From NCBI GenBank assembly GCA_052174475.1, contig JBQMRO010000084.1, forward strand, positions 99,829 to 163,828: a stretch of 64,000 nucleotides of DNA. The letters are read 5' to 3'. The notes below the pieces were generated by a model that was not told the origin of the DNA, did no database searches, and saw only the letters and a list, made by a program, of their open reading frames with translations. Of the stretch, positions 34,062 through 45,017 are shown piece by piece. This DNA is from Arsenophonus sp052174475 (lineage in GTDB: Bacteria; Pseudomonadota; Gammaproteobacteria; Enterobacterales; Enterobacteriaceae). Within the stretch, counting starts at the first letter, position 1; each line of letters starts with the position of its first letter. Made by a program: the position numbers and the translations under genes.

Positions 34062-35290
34062 GTAGAAAAGAAATTTTTGTTCCTGATCTTCCTGAATCTG
34101 TTGTAGATGCTACAGTTGTAACTTGGCACAAGAAATTAGGTGATCAAGTAGAACGTGATGAAGTGTTAGTAGAAATTGAAACGGATAAAGTTGTACTCGA
34201 AGTACCAGCAACAGATTCAGGTGTTTTAGAATCAATTTTGGAAGAAGAGGGAGCTACTGTTCTATCTAAACAATTATTAGGTCGCCTATATCTTAGTGAG
34301 AGTACTGGAATTCCTACTGAGCTAAAAGAGACTGCAGAGTCAATAGAAGCTAAGCATCAGACTGCTAGTTTTAATGAAAAGAGTAATAATGCACTAACAT
34401 CTGCAGTCCGTCGTTTAATTGAAGAGCATGACTTAAATCCAGCCAATATTAAAGGTAGCGGTGTAGTAGGAGGGTCTATAACGCTTGATGATATTGAAAA
34501 ATATATTAAAAATCAATCAATAGCAAGCGAAAATATACTAATTAAGCAACAGAGTGACATATCTACAACGATATCATCAACATCTTCTAATCGAAGAGAA
34601 AAACGTATACCAATGACGCGTTTACGTAAACGTATTGCAGAACGTTTACTGGAAGTAAAAAACAGTACCACCATGTTGACTACCTTTAATGAAGTTAATA
34701 TGAAGCCTGTTTTTGATTTGCGAAAATATTATGGTAAAAGTTTTGAGAATCAACATGGTGTGCATTTGGGTTTTATGTCTTTCTATGTAAAAGCAGTTGT
34801 TGAAGCTTTAAAGCGTTATCCTGAAGTGAATGCATCAATTGATGGTTCAGATGTGATTTATCATAGTTATTTTGATATTAGTATCGCTGTTTCCATACCT
34901 AGAGGTTTAGTCACCCCAGTGTTACGTGATGTAGATGGGCTTAGTATAGCTGAAATTGAAAAACGTATTAAAAAGTTAGCAGTTAAGGGACGTGACGGCA
35001 AATTAACGATTAAAGAATTGACAGGTGGAAACTTTACTATTACTAACGGTGGGATTTTTGGCTCTTTAATGTCAACTCCAATTATTAATCCTCCGCAAAG
35101 TGCAATTTTAGGTATGCATGCTATCAAAGATAGGCCTATGGCGGTTAATGGTGAAATTAAAATTTTACCAATGATGTATTTAGCGTTGTCTTATGATCAC
35201 CGTTTAATTGATGGACGTGAGTCGGTTAGATTTTTGGTAGCAATAAAGGATATGTTGGAAGATCCGGCTCGTTTATTGTTAAACGTCTAG
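34058..35290 (+). CDS. sucB: Dihydrolipoyllysine-residue succinyltransferase (2-oxoglutarate dehydrogenase E2)
   Basis: Core of the 2-oxoglutarate dehydrogenase complex; transfers succinyl from the lipoyl arm to CoA. 410 residues, near the usual 405. Lipoyl domain at 1-80 with the modified lysine K44 in EIETDKVVLEVPA; peripheral subunit-binding domain at about 110-145 (ALTSAVRRLIEEHDLNPANI); catalytic domain from about 180 with H381 and D385 in SYDHRLIDGRESV. The linker between domains is short and Ser/Lys-rich instead of Ala/Pro-rich. The start overlaps the sucA stop by 4 bases, indicating translational coupling. The E3 subunit (lpd) is not in this window and must come from elsewhere. Confidence 0.99.
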   Translation: MSRKEIFVPDLPESVVDATVVTWHKKLGDQVERDEVLVEIETDKVVLEVPATDSGVLESILEEEGATVLSKQLLGRLYLSESTGIPTELKETAESIEAKHQTASFNEKSNNALTSAVRRLIEEHDLNPANIKGSGVVGGSITLDDIEKYIKNQSIASENILIKQQSDISTTISSTSSNRREKRIPMTRLRKRIAERLLEVKNSTTMLTTFNEVNMKPVFDLRKYYGKSFENQHGVHLGFMSFYVKAVVEALKRYPEVNASIDGSDVIYHSYFDISIAVSIPRGLVTPVLRDVDGLSIAEIEKRIKKLAVKGRDGKLTIKELTGGNFTITNGGIFGSLMSTPIINPPQSAILGMHAIKDRPMAVNGEIKILPMMYLALSYDHRLIDGRESVRFLVAIKDMLEDPARLLLNV

Positions 35291-35422
35291 ATAATCAATC
35301 TGTAGTGAAGTTATTTATTTAGTTTAGAGTAATAGTTAGTTAATTTTTATTGACCAATATTTAAATAAAAATATATAGAGATTTATTATATTCCTGTCAG
35401 GTTAAATTATGGATAGAACATT

Positions 35423-36589
35423 ATGAACTTACATGAATATCAAGTAAAACAGCTATTTACTCATCATGGTTTACCAGTTCCGACAGGCTATGTTTGTAAA
35501 ACAGTTAAAAAGGCAGAAGATGCTACTGTAAAATTGGGTACTAGCCCTTGGGTTGCAAAGTGTCAGGTGCATGCTGGTGGTCGAGGTAAATCAGGTGGTA
35601 TAAAAGTTGTTAGTAATCGAAATGAAGTCCGGCTATTTGCTGAAAATTGGTTAGGAAAACGCTTAGTGACTTATCAAACTGACGCCTGTGGACAGCCTGT
35701 TAATCAAATTTTATTAGAAGCAGCGACAGATATTTATAAAGAGCTTTATTTAGGTGTGATAATAGATCACGCTATTTGTCGAATAGTCTTTATTGCATCG
35801 ACTAAAGGTGGGGTTGAAATTGAAAAAGTTGCAGAACAAACACCGGAGCTTATTCATAAAGCTATCATTGACCCTTTAACGGGTCCTATGCCTTATCAAG
35901 GACGTGAGCTTGCTTTTAAATTATGTTTGAGCGGTAAACAAATTGAGCAGTTTACTAAAATATTTATGGGATTAGCAACAATCTTTTTCGAGCGTGATCT
36001 AGTTTTAATTGAGATTAATCCCCTCGTCATCACTAAGCAAGGGGATTTAATCTGTCTGGATGGAAAGCTTAGTATTGATAGTAATGCACTATACCGGCAA
36101 ATAAAATTACAAAAGATGCGTGATATTTCTCAGGAAGATCCTCGTGAAGCTTATGCATTAGAATGGAAACTAAATTATATTGCTTTAGATGGCAATATTG
36201 GTTGTATGGTTAATGGTGCTGGTTTAGCCATGGGAACTATGGATATGGTAAAGTTATACGGCGGAGCTCCAGCTAATTTTCTTGATATCGGCGGTGATGC
36301 GACTAAGGAACGTATAACAGAAGCATATAAAATTATTGTTTTTGATAAAAATGTTAGAGTCGTTTTGGTCAATATTTTTGGTGGCATTGTTCGCTGCGAT
36401 TTGATTGCTGATGGTATCATTGGAGCAGTTAAAGAAATTGGGGAAAAAATTCCGGTTATTATTCGTCTTGAAGGAAATAATTCTGAGTTAGGTGCACAAA
36501 AGATAGTAGCTAGTAGCCTAAATATCACTCTTGCAACAAGTTTGACTGATGCGGCAGAAAAAGCAGTGGCAGCAGCGGAAGTGAAATAA
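35423..36589 (+). CDS. sucC: Succinyl-CoA synthetase beta subunit
   Basis: ATP-grasp subunit of succinyl-CoA synthetase, which interconverts succinyl-CoA + ADP + phosphate with succinate + CoA + ATP. 388 residues, identical to E. coli length. ATP-grasp domain at about 1-240 (CQVHAGGRGKSGGIKVV; LIEINPLVIT), CoA-ligase domain after (NGAGLAMGTMD; LVNIFGGIVRCDLIADGI). The usually invariant GGGA in FLDVGGGATKE is GGDA here (D292). This may reflect relaxed selection or drift; the rest is strongly conserved. It follows sucB after 132 non-coding bases and precedes sucD by 3 bases. Confidence 0.98.
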   Translation: MNLHEYQVKQLFTHHGLPVPTGYVCKTVKKAEDATVKLGTSPWVAKCQVHAGGRGKSGGIKVVSNRNEVRLFAENWLGKRLVTYQTDACGQPVNQILLEAATDIYKELYLGVIIDHAICRIVFIASTKGGVEIEKVAEQTPELIHKAIIDPLTGPMPYQGRELAFKLCLSGKQIEQFTKIFMGLATIFFERDLVLIEINPLVITKQGDLICLDGKLSIDSNALYRQIKLQKMRDISQEDPREAYALEWKLNYIALDGNIGCMVNGAGLAMGTMDMVKLYGGAPANFLDIGGDATKERITEAYKIIVFDKNVRVVLVNIFGGIVRCDLIADGIIGAVKEIGEKIPVIIRLEGNNSELGAQKIVASSLNITLATSLTDAAEKAVAAAEVK

Positions 36590-36592
36590 ATA

Positions 36593-37468
36593 ATGTCAAT
36601 TTTAATTGATAAAAATACTAAAGTTATTTGTCAAGGATTTACAGGTAGTCAAGGGACTTTTCATTCAAAGCAGGCAATTGCTTATGGAACAAAAATGGTC
36701 GGCGGTATAACACCAGGTAAAGGTGGAACAACACATTTAGGGTTACCTGTTTTTAACACAGTACGTGAAGCAGTAAAAGCAACAGGTGCAACTACATCTG
36801 TAATTTATGTTCCTGCTCGTTTCTGTAAAGATTCGATCCTTGAAGCGATCAATAGCGATATTAAACTAATTATTACCATTACAGAAGGGATTCCTACCTT
36901 AGATATGCTAATAGTGAAAGCAAAGTTAGATGAAACTTGGGTAAGAATGATAGGACCAAACTGTTCTGGTATTATTACACCGGGTGAATGTAAGATTGGT
37001 ATCCAACCTGGATATATTCATAAACCGGGTAAAGTCGGTATTGTATCACGCTCTGGTACATTAATTTATGAAGCGGTTAAGCAGATAACTGATACCGGAT
37101 TAGGGCAATCTACTTGTGTAGGTATTGGTGGTGATCCTATTGCAGGATCAAATTTTATTGATATAATAAAACTATTTCAGGCAGATCCTCAAACTGAGGC
37201 TATCGTTATGATTGGTGAAATTGGTGGTACAGCGGAGGAAGAAGCGGCTACTTATATTAAGCAACATATAACAAAACCGGTTATTGCTTATATTGCTGGT
37301 ATCACAGCACCAAAAGGTAAGCGTATGGGGCATGCTGGCGCAATTGTTGCTGGTGGAAAAGGTACCGCAAATGAAAAGTTTTCTGCTTTAGAAACGGCAG
37401 GTGTAAAAACTGTTCGCAGCTTAGCTTCGATTGGTGAAGCTGTTAAAAAATTAGTGTCTAATAAATAA
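36593..37468 (+). CDS. sucD: Succinyl-CoA synthetase alpha subunit
   Basis: Alpha subunit, binds CoA and carries the phospho-histidine. 291 residues against 289 in E. coli, colinear. N-terminal CoA-binding Rossmann domain (QGFTGSQGTFHSKQA; GGTTHLGLPVF), active-site histidine at about residue 247 in KRMGHAGAIVAGG, GIGGDPIAGSNFID loop. Two normally conserved prolines are changed: VPAPF becomes VPARF (R76) and NCPG becomes NCSG (S125), both near the CoA site. Frame fully open. Three bases separate it from sucC, so the two are translationally linked as needed for an alpha/beta complex. Confidence 0.98.
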   Translation: MSILIDKNTKVICQGFTGSQGTFHSKQAIAYGTKMVGGITPGKGGTTHLGLPVFNTVREAVKATGATTSVIYVPARFCKDSILEAINSDIKLIITITEGIPTLDMLIVKAKLDETWVRMIGPNCSGIITPGECKIGIQPGYIHKPGKVGIVSRSGTLIYEAVKQITDTGLGQSTCVGIGGDPIAGSNFIDIIKLFQADPQTEAIVMIGEIGGTAEEEAATYIKQHITKPVIAYIAGITAPKGKRMGHAGAIVAGGKGTANEKFSALETAGVKTVRSLASIGEAVKKLVSNK

Positions 37469-37470
37469 CC

Positions 37471-37498
37471 TGGCTTATACTATAAGTAGTGTAAGCCA
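37471..37498 (+). terminator. Hairpin after sucD
   Basis: TGGCTTATAC, loop TATAAGTA, GTGTAAGCCA: a 10-bp stem with one G.T pair, three bases after the sucD stop. A weak T-rich stretch follows. Likely terminator of sucABCD. Confidence 0.65.
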
Positions 37499-37600
37499 TT
37501 TATAGATATTAGTTTTTTATATTTAGGCCGTGTAAAATATTATTTATACTTAGTTTTTCAAAATTATTAATAGCATTTTTTAATTAAAAATACTATTAAT

Positions 37601-38160
37601 AATTATACTCATTTTTAGTTGTATTGGTTTTTCAAAAATGCTAGCGTATCTTGCTGATTGATTTCCTGGATGATTTCCAAAAATAGAGAAATGATTACCA
37701 TGTGAAAGTCTACCATAAAAGTATTCAAAAAACTATATATTATCTATAATCCCATGCATGAATTCATTCGTAATTGTGACAGGTAGCTGATAGGCACCGC
37801 TATTAAGTTTGATCTCAAAGTGATGTTGAGAGAAGGTAATCTAATAAACGTCATCATTTTGACAAATATTTCTTTGCTGTTGTTCGTAACGGTTATTTGT
37901 CACAGAGAGCTATACAGACGGATATTGGCAATGCTAAGATTAAATTACCTAAGGTCCACAGAAATTCGCAACGGTAATGGAATATCTTTTTAGCAGCTAC
38001 TTGCTATTGCCTTATCTAAAAGGTACAAAAAGCGTAGAAAGATTCTAGTATAACATATACCTTTAAGACATATGTAACTGTGATTTTCACGAAGCTCTAG
38101 GTTTTCTTGATGAGAAAAAACAAGATCTCTCTCTGCCAGTTCTATCTTCAGCGGAAGAGT
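37601..38160 (+). mobile_element. IS256-family (IS285-like) element, 5' fragment F
   Basis: Left end ATTTTTAGTTGTATTGG (37611) and the first about 560 bp of the element in plus orientation (ATTAAATTACCTAAGGTCC at about 37940 is the IKVPKVR region; TTCACGAAGCTCTAGG at 38086 is the DFHEALG region). It stops where copy G begins; its 3' part is not found beyond G. Confidence 0.75.
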
Positions 38161-39512
38161 TATTAGAAAATTTGGTGTATAGTGGTCACTATACACTCCA
38201 TTTCTAATGCTTCGTAAATCTGTTCTCCATCCTTAAATGGAGCTTTGTTTACTACCAGAGTAAACAGGCTAAATCCTTTTAGCAGCTTAAATAGTTTTGA
38301 AAGAGTTATTTTCTAAATTACAGTCCTTCGAGAATCAGTTTTATAGTCTCGTACTATCACAAAACTCAACTCAATCGGATTCGTCGTTTTTAATTGACGC
38401 CAAGTGCGCTAACAGGAAGGCATAGAATGTCAACTGTTCTTCTCGTTCTTTTTACAGTTTCTTCATTTGCTGTAGGATACTTCACTAAAAACTTTTCTAA
38501 CAAAACATAAAAGGCTTTGTTTGGGCACCGTAGTTCTCTGATAGCTAAATCTTTCACAGCTCACACTTAATTCGATTGCATGATTTTTAGGAATGAAGTT
38601 AACATATCAGTTATTTTATATACCTAACAGCGTTAGTGCTTCGGCTTGCAGAAAGATCTTTGCCATTTTGCATTCAAAAAATCAAAGGGTATTTTACCAC
38701 TCTTCTCATAGTAATCGTAGCCTGATAGATACAGTTAAGCTCTGCGCTAGCAGGCCATTAAAACTTAACTCAGTTCGCTTATTGATCCTTGATAAGCATT
38801 TTCGACCGCAACGAACTCCTTGTATCCATCCACTATTGCCGATATTACGAGCAGATAAAGCGATTATTTGCCTGACAAACCGATACGCGTCATCACCAAA
38901 GAAATAAACATAGCGCGTATCGCTTCATATCATACTGATGATATCATTCATTTATCTATGAACTCTTCAATCCATTGCTGTTTTAGTTTAATGATGGTGT
39001 ATTGTCAGAGAATATATGCCTTCTTACCAAGAATTGGCCTATAGCTTTGTAAAAATAATCACTGAATATGCCTCGCAGGTAGAGGCATGACAATAATTCT
39101 TCGACTTTTTATGCCATTTAGATAAGGCGGCAGCAATGAGCTATTGAAATATATTCCTTTGCTGTTGCAATCCTGACCTTAACCACTGTATGATCAGAAT
39201 CTACAATAGCAGTGGATATAGTTCACTGTAATAAATAACTGTTACGGTCGACGGCATGAGAGGGCCGGCCGCCGACAAGGTGGACTTTAGAATGTTATCG
39301 CAGAATAGCTTCGAGTTCCGTCTTAACAGCAGTGCTTATCAACTACCTGGCACCATTACAAATAAGTTTATGCAATAATATCTAATTTTACAAATATCTA
39401 TAAGATAAAACTTTTATGACATATCATCTCTCTGTTGATGAAGTAATTAATGAAATTAATCAGGTGGGAGATACGCCACCATTTCCGAAACTCCATACAG
39501 AAGAAATGAGTC
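38161..39512 (-). mobile_element. IS256-family (IS285-like) element, dead copy G
   Basis: Minus-strand copy abutting fragment F. The low end has AAATTTGGTGTATAGTGG (38168), CGTAAATCTGTTCTCCATC follows at 38211, and the high end is GAAACTCCATACAGAAGAAA (39488). Its outer terminus forms a 10-bp perfect palindrome at 38175-38196. Frame broken throughout. Confidence 0.8.
38175..38196. repeat. Perfect palindrome at the F/G IS junction
   Basis: GTGTATAGTG, GT, CACTATACAC. It covers the terminal inverted repeat of copy G; other copies do not show the second arm, so it appears to have formed at this junction. Confidence 0.55.
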
Positions 39513-42274
39513 TAACTCTATCAATTAAAGTTAATTTTTTAATTAAACAGAAATGAAAAAATTGATAAACTAAAAGTTTTTAAGAGTGGATTGCAATCAA
39601 TAAATAACTATTATTGAATTTAGGATATTAAAGTATGTTAATTATCTATTAAAACTCATATATGAATTGTTCCTATGGCTTTTTAAATGGGAATGAATAA
39701 GTCCTGAAATAGGTTTATCTAATCTATTCACTCACTATTTTTTAGAAAAGTTAAAAACTTTTATCTAAGTAATTTTTTATTTTGAACTAAATATGTTCAT
39801 TACAATCCTAAGTTAGGTTATTACTAAATAATTATAAAAAAGAGGCCATGCAGTTACGTTGGTTAAAAATCTAATTGTTACCCTTCTTATACTGTTATAT
39901 TTATTTGTCTGATCATATAATTCAGTAAAGAGTAAAACAGGTAAATCACTTATTCAATAAGTGTACCCAGTATGATATAAAATAGCCATTATCAGTCACC
40001 AGGAATCTGTATATGTCAGGTAAGATTATATTACAAGGTGTTGCTATTTTTAATAAAAAGAATAGATTTAAGTTAAATACCAAACAGATTATCTTTTAAT
40101 GGTGATACTAAGAAATACTTTTATACTTATGTTTGAAACTCGATTTGGTTGTTATTGAAGGGGAGGGAAGTTGACACTACCTTTTCTTATCAAATTTTTA
40201 TTTTAATAACAAAATATTGCAACTAGAAAACATGAATATTAGTGATCGAATCAACAGTGTTGCGTTGTTAGAAAGGAAAATGATGGATGGAATATCCCCA
40301 TGGGATATATTCTGCTTGTAACCCATTTAGAGAGGTAAATTTCAATTTACTACTGAACAAAGTTTTAAATCAATAATATTCCACTTCACAATGCTATTAG
40401 CAAAAGAAAACTATAAAACTAATTCCTTTTCATTGAAGAACTTACCACTTATCTCAATAACAGAATTATTAATCCTAACCCTGTTCAATGCATCTATTAA
40501 GCCATTACTGTATTAAAATTAATGATAACCAAAATGCTGACTAGCAATTTTCTTCATCACTTTTTTAATTCATCAATAGACTACAAGATTTTAAAAAATT
40601 GAGCATAAAAGCACTGAATTTAATTAATAACCTTTCCTAAGAAAGAGGTTGCGTCCCATTACTGGTTTATCTGGTAAACTGAACGACATTGCGCTTTTCA
40701 CTGTTAATTTGAATACTTCTAATAATTAAATTCACTCTAAATATTAATAAATAATATATAAAAATTAATAAATTAGATAATTAATGACTGATATGACACA
40801 TTTAAAAATGATATTCTGTATTTTAACAATAAAAATGATTATTATGAGAAAGGTATTTTAAACATTGAACCAGAAATAAATTATCATTCTAAACAACAAT
40901 CTATTAGTATTATTAATGCTTAATTAATAGATAATTGGTTTAATTTTTTAAAATATACGTTACTAATTGTCTGAATTTACTGCATATTACTAATATTAAA
41001 TTGATTAATTCCTTAGTAAAGAATATCAACGTTAATTTTCATTTTTATTTAATTAAATAAAAATGAAGTTATAGTAAGGAAAAGGGATCTTTACGGCGAC
41101 CAGTAGTATCTTATATAAGATTATGTTATAATAACATTATATACAATTTTCTTTACATAATAATCATTTTTACGCTACTGCTCAGTATTAATATCAAAAA
41201 TAGCTTAGTAAAATTCACTACTAATATTCAACAGTAGATCAAATGCTACTATTTTTTATAATCAGCTTATGAAGTAAATATTGATTTAGTAATCAAGATT
41301 AAATTAATATGGATAGAAATTTACCCATATAAACATTAGCGGATTTCAATTTTTATCTTAAAAGGAAATTTGTAGTCAGTTAATTCCATCGTATAAACAT
41401 TAATAGGAGAGCTATTCTATTAAACCCTTAGTAAAGAAAATGGTTTATTCTATAAATAAAAATAAAATAACGGTATAAAGTAATAATTAAATACCATTTC
41501 TCTATCGCTAACAAATAAGAGAAGAAAATTTTAGTTTAATTGATTAGTTGTTAACTTGATCATTATTGTTGGCAGACTAGGCAGATTATTTTTGTTTTTT
41601 TATTATTAGCTAATACCATGTAAGTACTGGTAAATAGTAAGGCATTAGCACTTTTATCACTACCAAGATCGACATCTAACTAAATTACGCTTAAAAGCCT
41701 CTAGCGAGTTGCTTTAGCACCGCATATCTTATAAACATAATGTGACTGCATTTACATGGCTAATAATCGATTTATGATAACGAACATGAGAATTAATTAA
41801 AATGATGTTACTACCTCCAGCTGCCTTTTCTGGAGTAATAAAACTATTTTAATCCCTAACTGATTAAAGTCTCTAGTAAAACTGACTATCAGAAAAAATG
41901 CTATGATTAGGATTTTTATTCCAATCTTTTTACTTAATCGAATTTTACATACCAAATTTTTGTGATTAATTACACCAATCAGGTCTACCACAAAAGTTTA
42001 TCCCAGGTTTAAACCTTTTTTATCAACAAAAATGCTTTTTTTGTCTAAAGAAGTTAATTTGCAATAGAACTTTAATTTTAAAATTCTAAATAACAAAAAA
42101 TAAATACCTTATCACGACGAACACTGAAAACAATTCTTTTATACTTTACTGATATGCTATTGATTCTAATACCATGGTAATCAGTTTTCTAATCTTTTGT
42201 CTCGCAAAGTAGGATGAATAGATAAAAAACGGATAGCACCTCTTTATCATTTTTTATTTATAGGGTTTTAATGG
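39513..42274. other. Large unassigned decayed region
   Basis: Extremely AT-rich with few open runs. Coding-like text on the plus strand at 40230-40310 (MNISDRINSVALLERKMM then DGISPWDIFC) and 40395-40490 (YKTNSFSLKNLPLISITELL) suggests one or two dead genes. On the minus strand at 41800-41990 another piece reads VDLIGVINHKNLVCKIRL and FTRDFNQLGIKIVLLLQK. I could not identify any of them. In enterobacteria cydAB or mng genes often follow sucD; neither was recognised. Confidence 0.35.
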
Positions 42275-43025
42275 AAAAAGTTATTGTTTTTCTTGCAGAA
42301 AAATATGTTGCTATCTCTGTGTTTCAATTATTGTTTTTCAAACAATCTTCTTCAATCAAATAATTTAGTAAACTAAAAAAACCTTATGCTATAGAATCTA
42401 CTCAGTCATTCTTTTAATTGGCTGACATAACTATTCATATTTTAAATATAGAATTTATTAGAAACAAACTATCTGATTACTTAGCCTTAGTAGGCAATGC
42501 TGACTAATTTCATGCTCGCTGATAAAGGTTTTGTATCATTTAGCATTATCCTAGATAAGAATGGATTATTTATCTATCATCAGTTTAAAAAATAACTAAT
42601 ATAGTCTGAATAAAACTCTTCAAGAATTTCATCGCTCGCATGATCCTGTTGATTTCGGGTAATTAAGACCGAAATTTGCTCTTTCCTTTTCATCTCTTCC
42701 TCTTTTACGTTTTCTAGCTTTCTCCTATATGGAACATAACGCTTCTTTTTAAATAAATTAAAGGAAAAAATGTTTTGTTTACTTCAATAATACTTGGATA
42801 TTTATTAGTTATCATCGCTAAAGAAAGAAAGCAATTACGCCAATCTAAACGCTGTTTTAAATCAATACCTGTTTGTTTCGTTAATTCCTATAAAGTTAAG
42901 CTATTCAACGTACATCGCAGATAAGTAAATCATTTATCCTTCTAATGTAGTTTCGCCAGCAGACTTCTTCCAGAAAGATTATTAAATGTTTTCCTGTAAT
43001 TGGGATTTGCAATGAATATCGTTGT
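42275..43025 (-). mobile_element. IS1595-family element, dead fragment e
   Basis: Minus-strand 3' part. It matches copy c over the GGCAATGCTGACTAATTTCATG segment (42494), the CTCTTCCTCTTTTACG run (42704), TTTTCTAGCTTTCTCCTATATGG (42718) and CTTCCAGAAAGATTATTAAATG (42966). It is cut by IS256 copy H before the element's left end. Confidence 0.65.
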
Positions 43026-43029
43026 AATT

Positions 43030-44446
43030 CGAGTTATGTTAATTTCTGGTGTATGTAGTTTTGGAGATGGTGGCATATCCTACTGTTTGATTTTGTAAAT
43101 AATTTCAGTAACAGAGAAATGATATGTGTGTAAATTTACCATTACAGATATTCTTAAAACTAGATACTATCTGTGATTCACTTGTATAAAGGCATCCGTA
43201 ATGGTAATAGGCAGCTTATAGGCAACCGCTTTTGAAGCGGAACTAAAGCCATGCTGCTAAACATATTCAACACTGCTTTTTATCGATGGATAGCTATTTA
43301 ATCGATCGTAACGGTTACTTGCCATAACGAACCATATAAACTACTATTGGTGATGTTGAGATTAAAGTGTCTAAGATTAGGAAATTATAGCGATAACAGA
43401 ATGTATTTCAACAGATCATTGCTGCCATCTTATCTGAATCGTGCTAAAGCATCGAAGAGTTGCTATCATAACTGCACCTACCAATGTACAGCTACCGGTA
43501 ATTTTCACGAAACTATAGGTTTTCAATGAAAAACACATGGTCTTATCTGCCAAAGATAACTAATAAGCAGACTAAAATACCAATGCTTTAAAGAGCGTAA
43601 GCATTGGTGATCCCCTACGTGATTTAATCGATATTGCTATGTTTATTTCTGTGCTGATAACGTAACCGTCCTGTCAGGCAGGTGATCATCTTTGCTTGCC
43701 GCTCATTATTGGTATTACTGTGCATGGATGTAAGGAGCTCTAACTGCAATCGAAGGTGATTATGAAGACTCAAGAGGCGAACTGTGGTCGAAATTATTAA
43801 TAATTTACTTTAGATGATGGCTTAACTATATCTTCCAGGCTTGATACGCTGGAAACGTTGCTGCTGTTCTTAGTTTTTAGAATGCAATTCTAAAGATATT
43901 TCAGGATATATAGTACCAATGCTATTGGGTATAGCAAATAGCTAACATGATGCCTTTACTCCCCTCCCAAAAAAAAGGCATGCAGCACTGAAAGTTAAGG
44001 CAGCTGCCGGAAGTCTGCTCATCAGAGCAGTCGCGATTCCGCTAATAAAGCCATTGATGTTTTCTTGACAAGGTTTTTTTAGTGTACTTTAAATCGAGGA
44101 AGAAGCTGGAGAATAATCAAGAAGAACTGCTAGAATTTTACGCCTTTTCCCCTAATTGAATTTGACGTCAATAAGAAAACGAATCTTAGTGAATCGGCTT
44201 TTGCGATACTAAAGTTATGAAGTCGATGCAGGAAAGCACTATTGTTCAAAAACAATAATCCTTTTAATGGCATCTAAGCTGCTTCTAGTCTGCTAAGAAA
44301 AGCTGAAAACCGGATAAAGAGATTTAATCTGTTTACTCTAGTGGTAAACAATGTCCCATTTATAATGGTGGAGAGAAGATTAACGAAGCATCAGAGTGTT
44401 GAAACGTAGCTTCACCGTCATACACTAGATTTACTAATACTCCACA
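43030..44446 (+). mobile_element. IS256-family (IS285-like) element, dead copy H
   Basis: Plus-strand copy with left end TTTCTGGTGTATGTAGTTTTGG (about 43045) and right end CATACACTAGATTTACTAATAC (44422). The run NRMYFNRSLLPSYLNRAK (43398-43451) matches the IS256-family SALLPPYLRRAK motif. Inserted in yqgE, whose 3' scrap follows directly. Confidence 0.85.
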
Positions 44447-44469
44447 ATGCTCTATATAATAATTTAAAA

Positions 44470-44596
44470 TAAAACAGCTAACCGCTAAAGTTAAGAAGCA
44501 TATCTTTTTTAAACTTCCATTTCAAATGTTACCGTAAAGCCGCTGTTTTAATTGGAATTGATTCTTTAAATATTTTAAATTAAGCGGATCATGTAT
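44470..44596 (+). pseudogene. yqgE: YqgE/AlgH family protein, 3' fragment
   Basis: Right after IS256 copy H the plus strand reads LTAKVKKHIFFKLPFQMLP and, one frame over, YRKAAVLIGIDSLNILN then a stop and ADHV. This matches the YqgE C-terminus (WLTV..D...LFDTPI..RW..AA..IGIDI..L.GDAGHA). It sits directly upstream of yqgF as in E. coli. The 5' part is gone. Confidence 0.75.
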
Positions 44597-44597
44597 A

Positions 44598-45017
44598 ATG
44601 GCAAATAGAATAATTATTGCTTTTGATTTTGGTACATTAAGTATAGGTATCGCCATCGGGCAGAAAATTACAGCAACAGCAAGTCCTTTAACTGCAATAA
44701 AAGTAAAAGATGGTAAACCTAATTGGTTAGGCATTGAAAAAATAATACAAGAGTGGCAGCCTGAACTGGCTATTGTTGGGTTTCCTCTCAATATGGATGG
44801 AACAGAGGACTCAATAAGCAATCAAGTCCGTAAATTTGCTAATCGCCTGTATGGACGATTTGGTATCCACATTATATTACATGATGAACGATTAACAACG
44901 ATAGAAGCGCGAGCACAACTATTTAATCAGGGTGGTTATCGGGCGTTAAATAAAAGTAAAATTGATTCCATTTCTGCTGTTATTCTTTTAGAAAGTTGGT
45001 TTTCACAACACGTTTAA
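44598..45017 (+). CDS. yqgF: Putative pre-16S rRNA nuclease / Holliday junction resolvase-like RuvX
   Basis: RNase H-fold nuclease of the YqgF/RuvX family, implicated in maturation of the 16S rRNA 5' end. 139 residues, against 138 in E. coli. Conserved active-site features: D10 in IAFDFGTLSIGIA, VGFPLNMDGTE, LHDERLTTIEA, and the C-terminal NKSKIDSISAVILLESWF carrying a catalytic Asp. Start 44598 follows a weak GCGGAT; the ATG at 44590 is closed by a stop after 5 codons. It was probably once co-transcribed with yqgE, whose body is destroyed. Its survival between two IS256 copies shows selection. Confidence 0.96.
   Translation: MANRIIIAFDFGTLSIGIAIGQKITATASPLTAIKVKDGKPNWLGIEKIIQEWQPELAIVGFPLNMDGTEDSISNQVRKFANRLYGRFGIHIILHDERLTTIEARAQLFNQGGYRALNKSKIDSISAVILLESWFSQHV

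Noticed and set aside
33871..36528. Minus-strand open frames opposite sucA, sucB and sucC
   Set aside because: They are antisense shadows of strongly conserved genes on the plus strand.
40395..40600. Possible recC fragment (FSLKNLPLISITELL resembling RecC FTLPETVPLETLQRF)
   Set aside because: The similarity is confined to a short patch and nothing upstream or downstream supports RecC.
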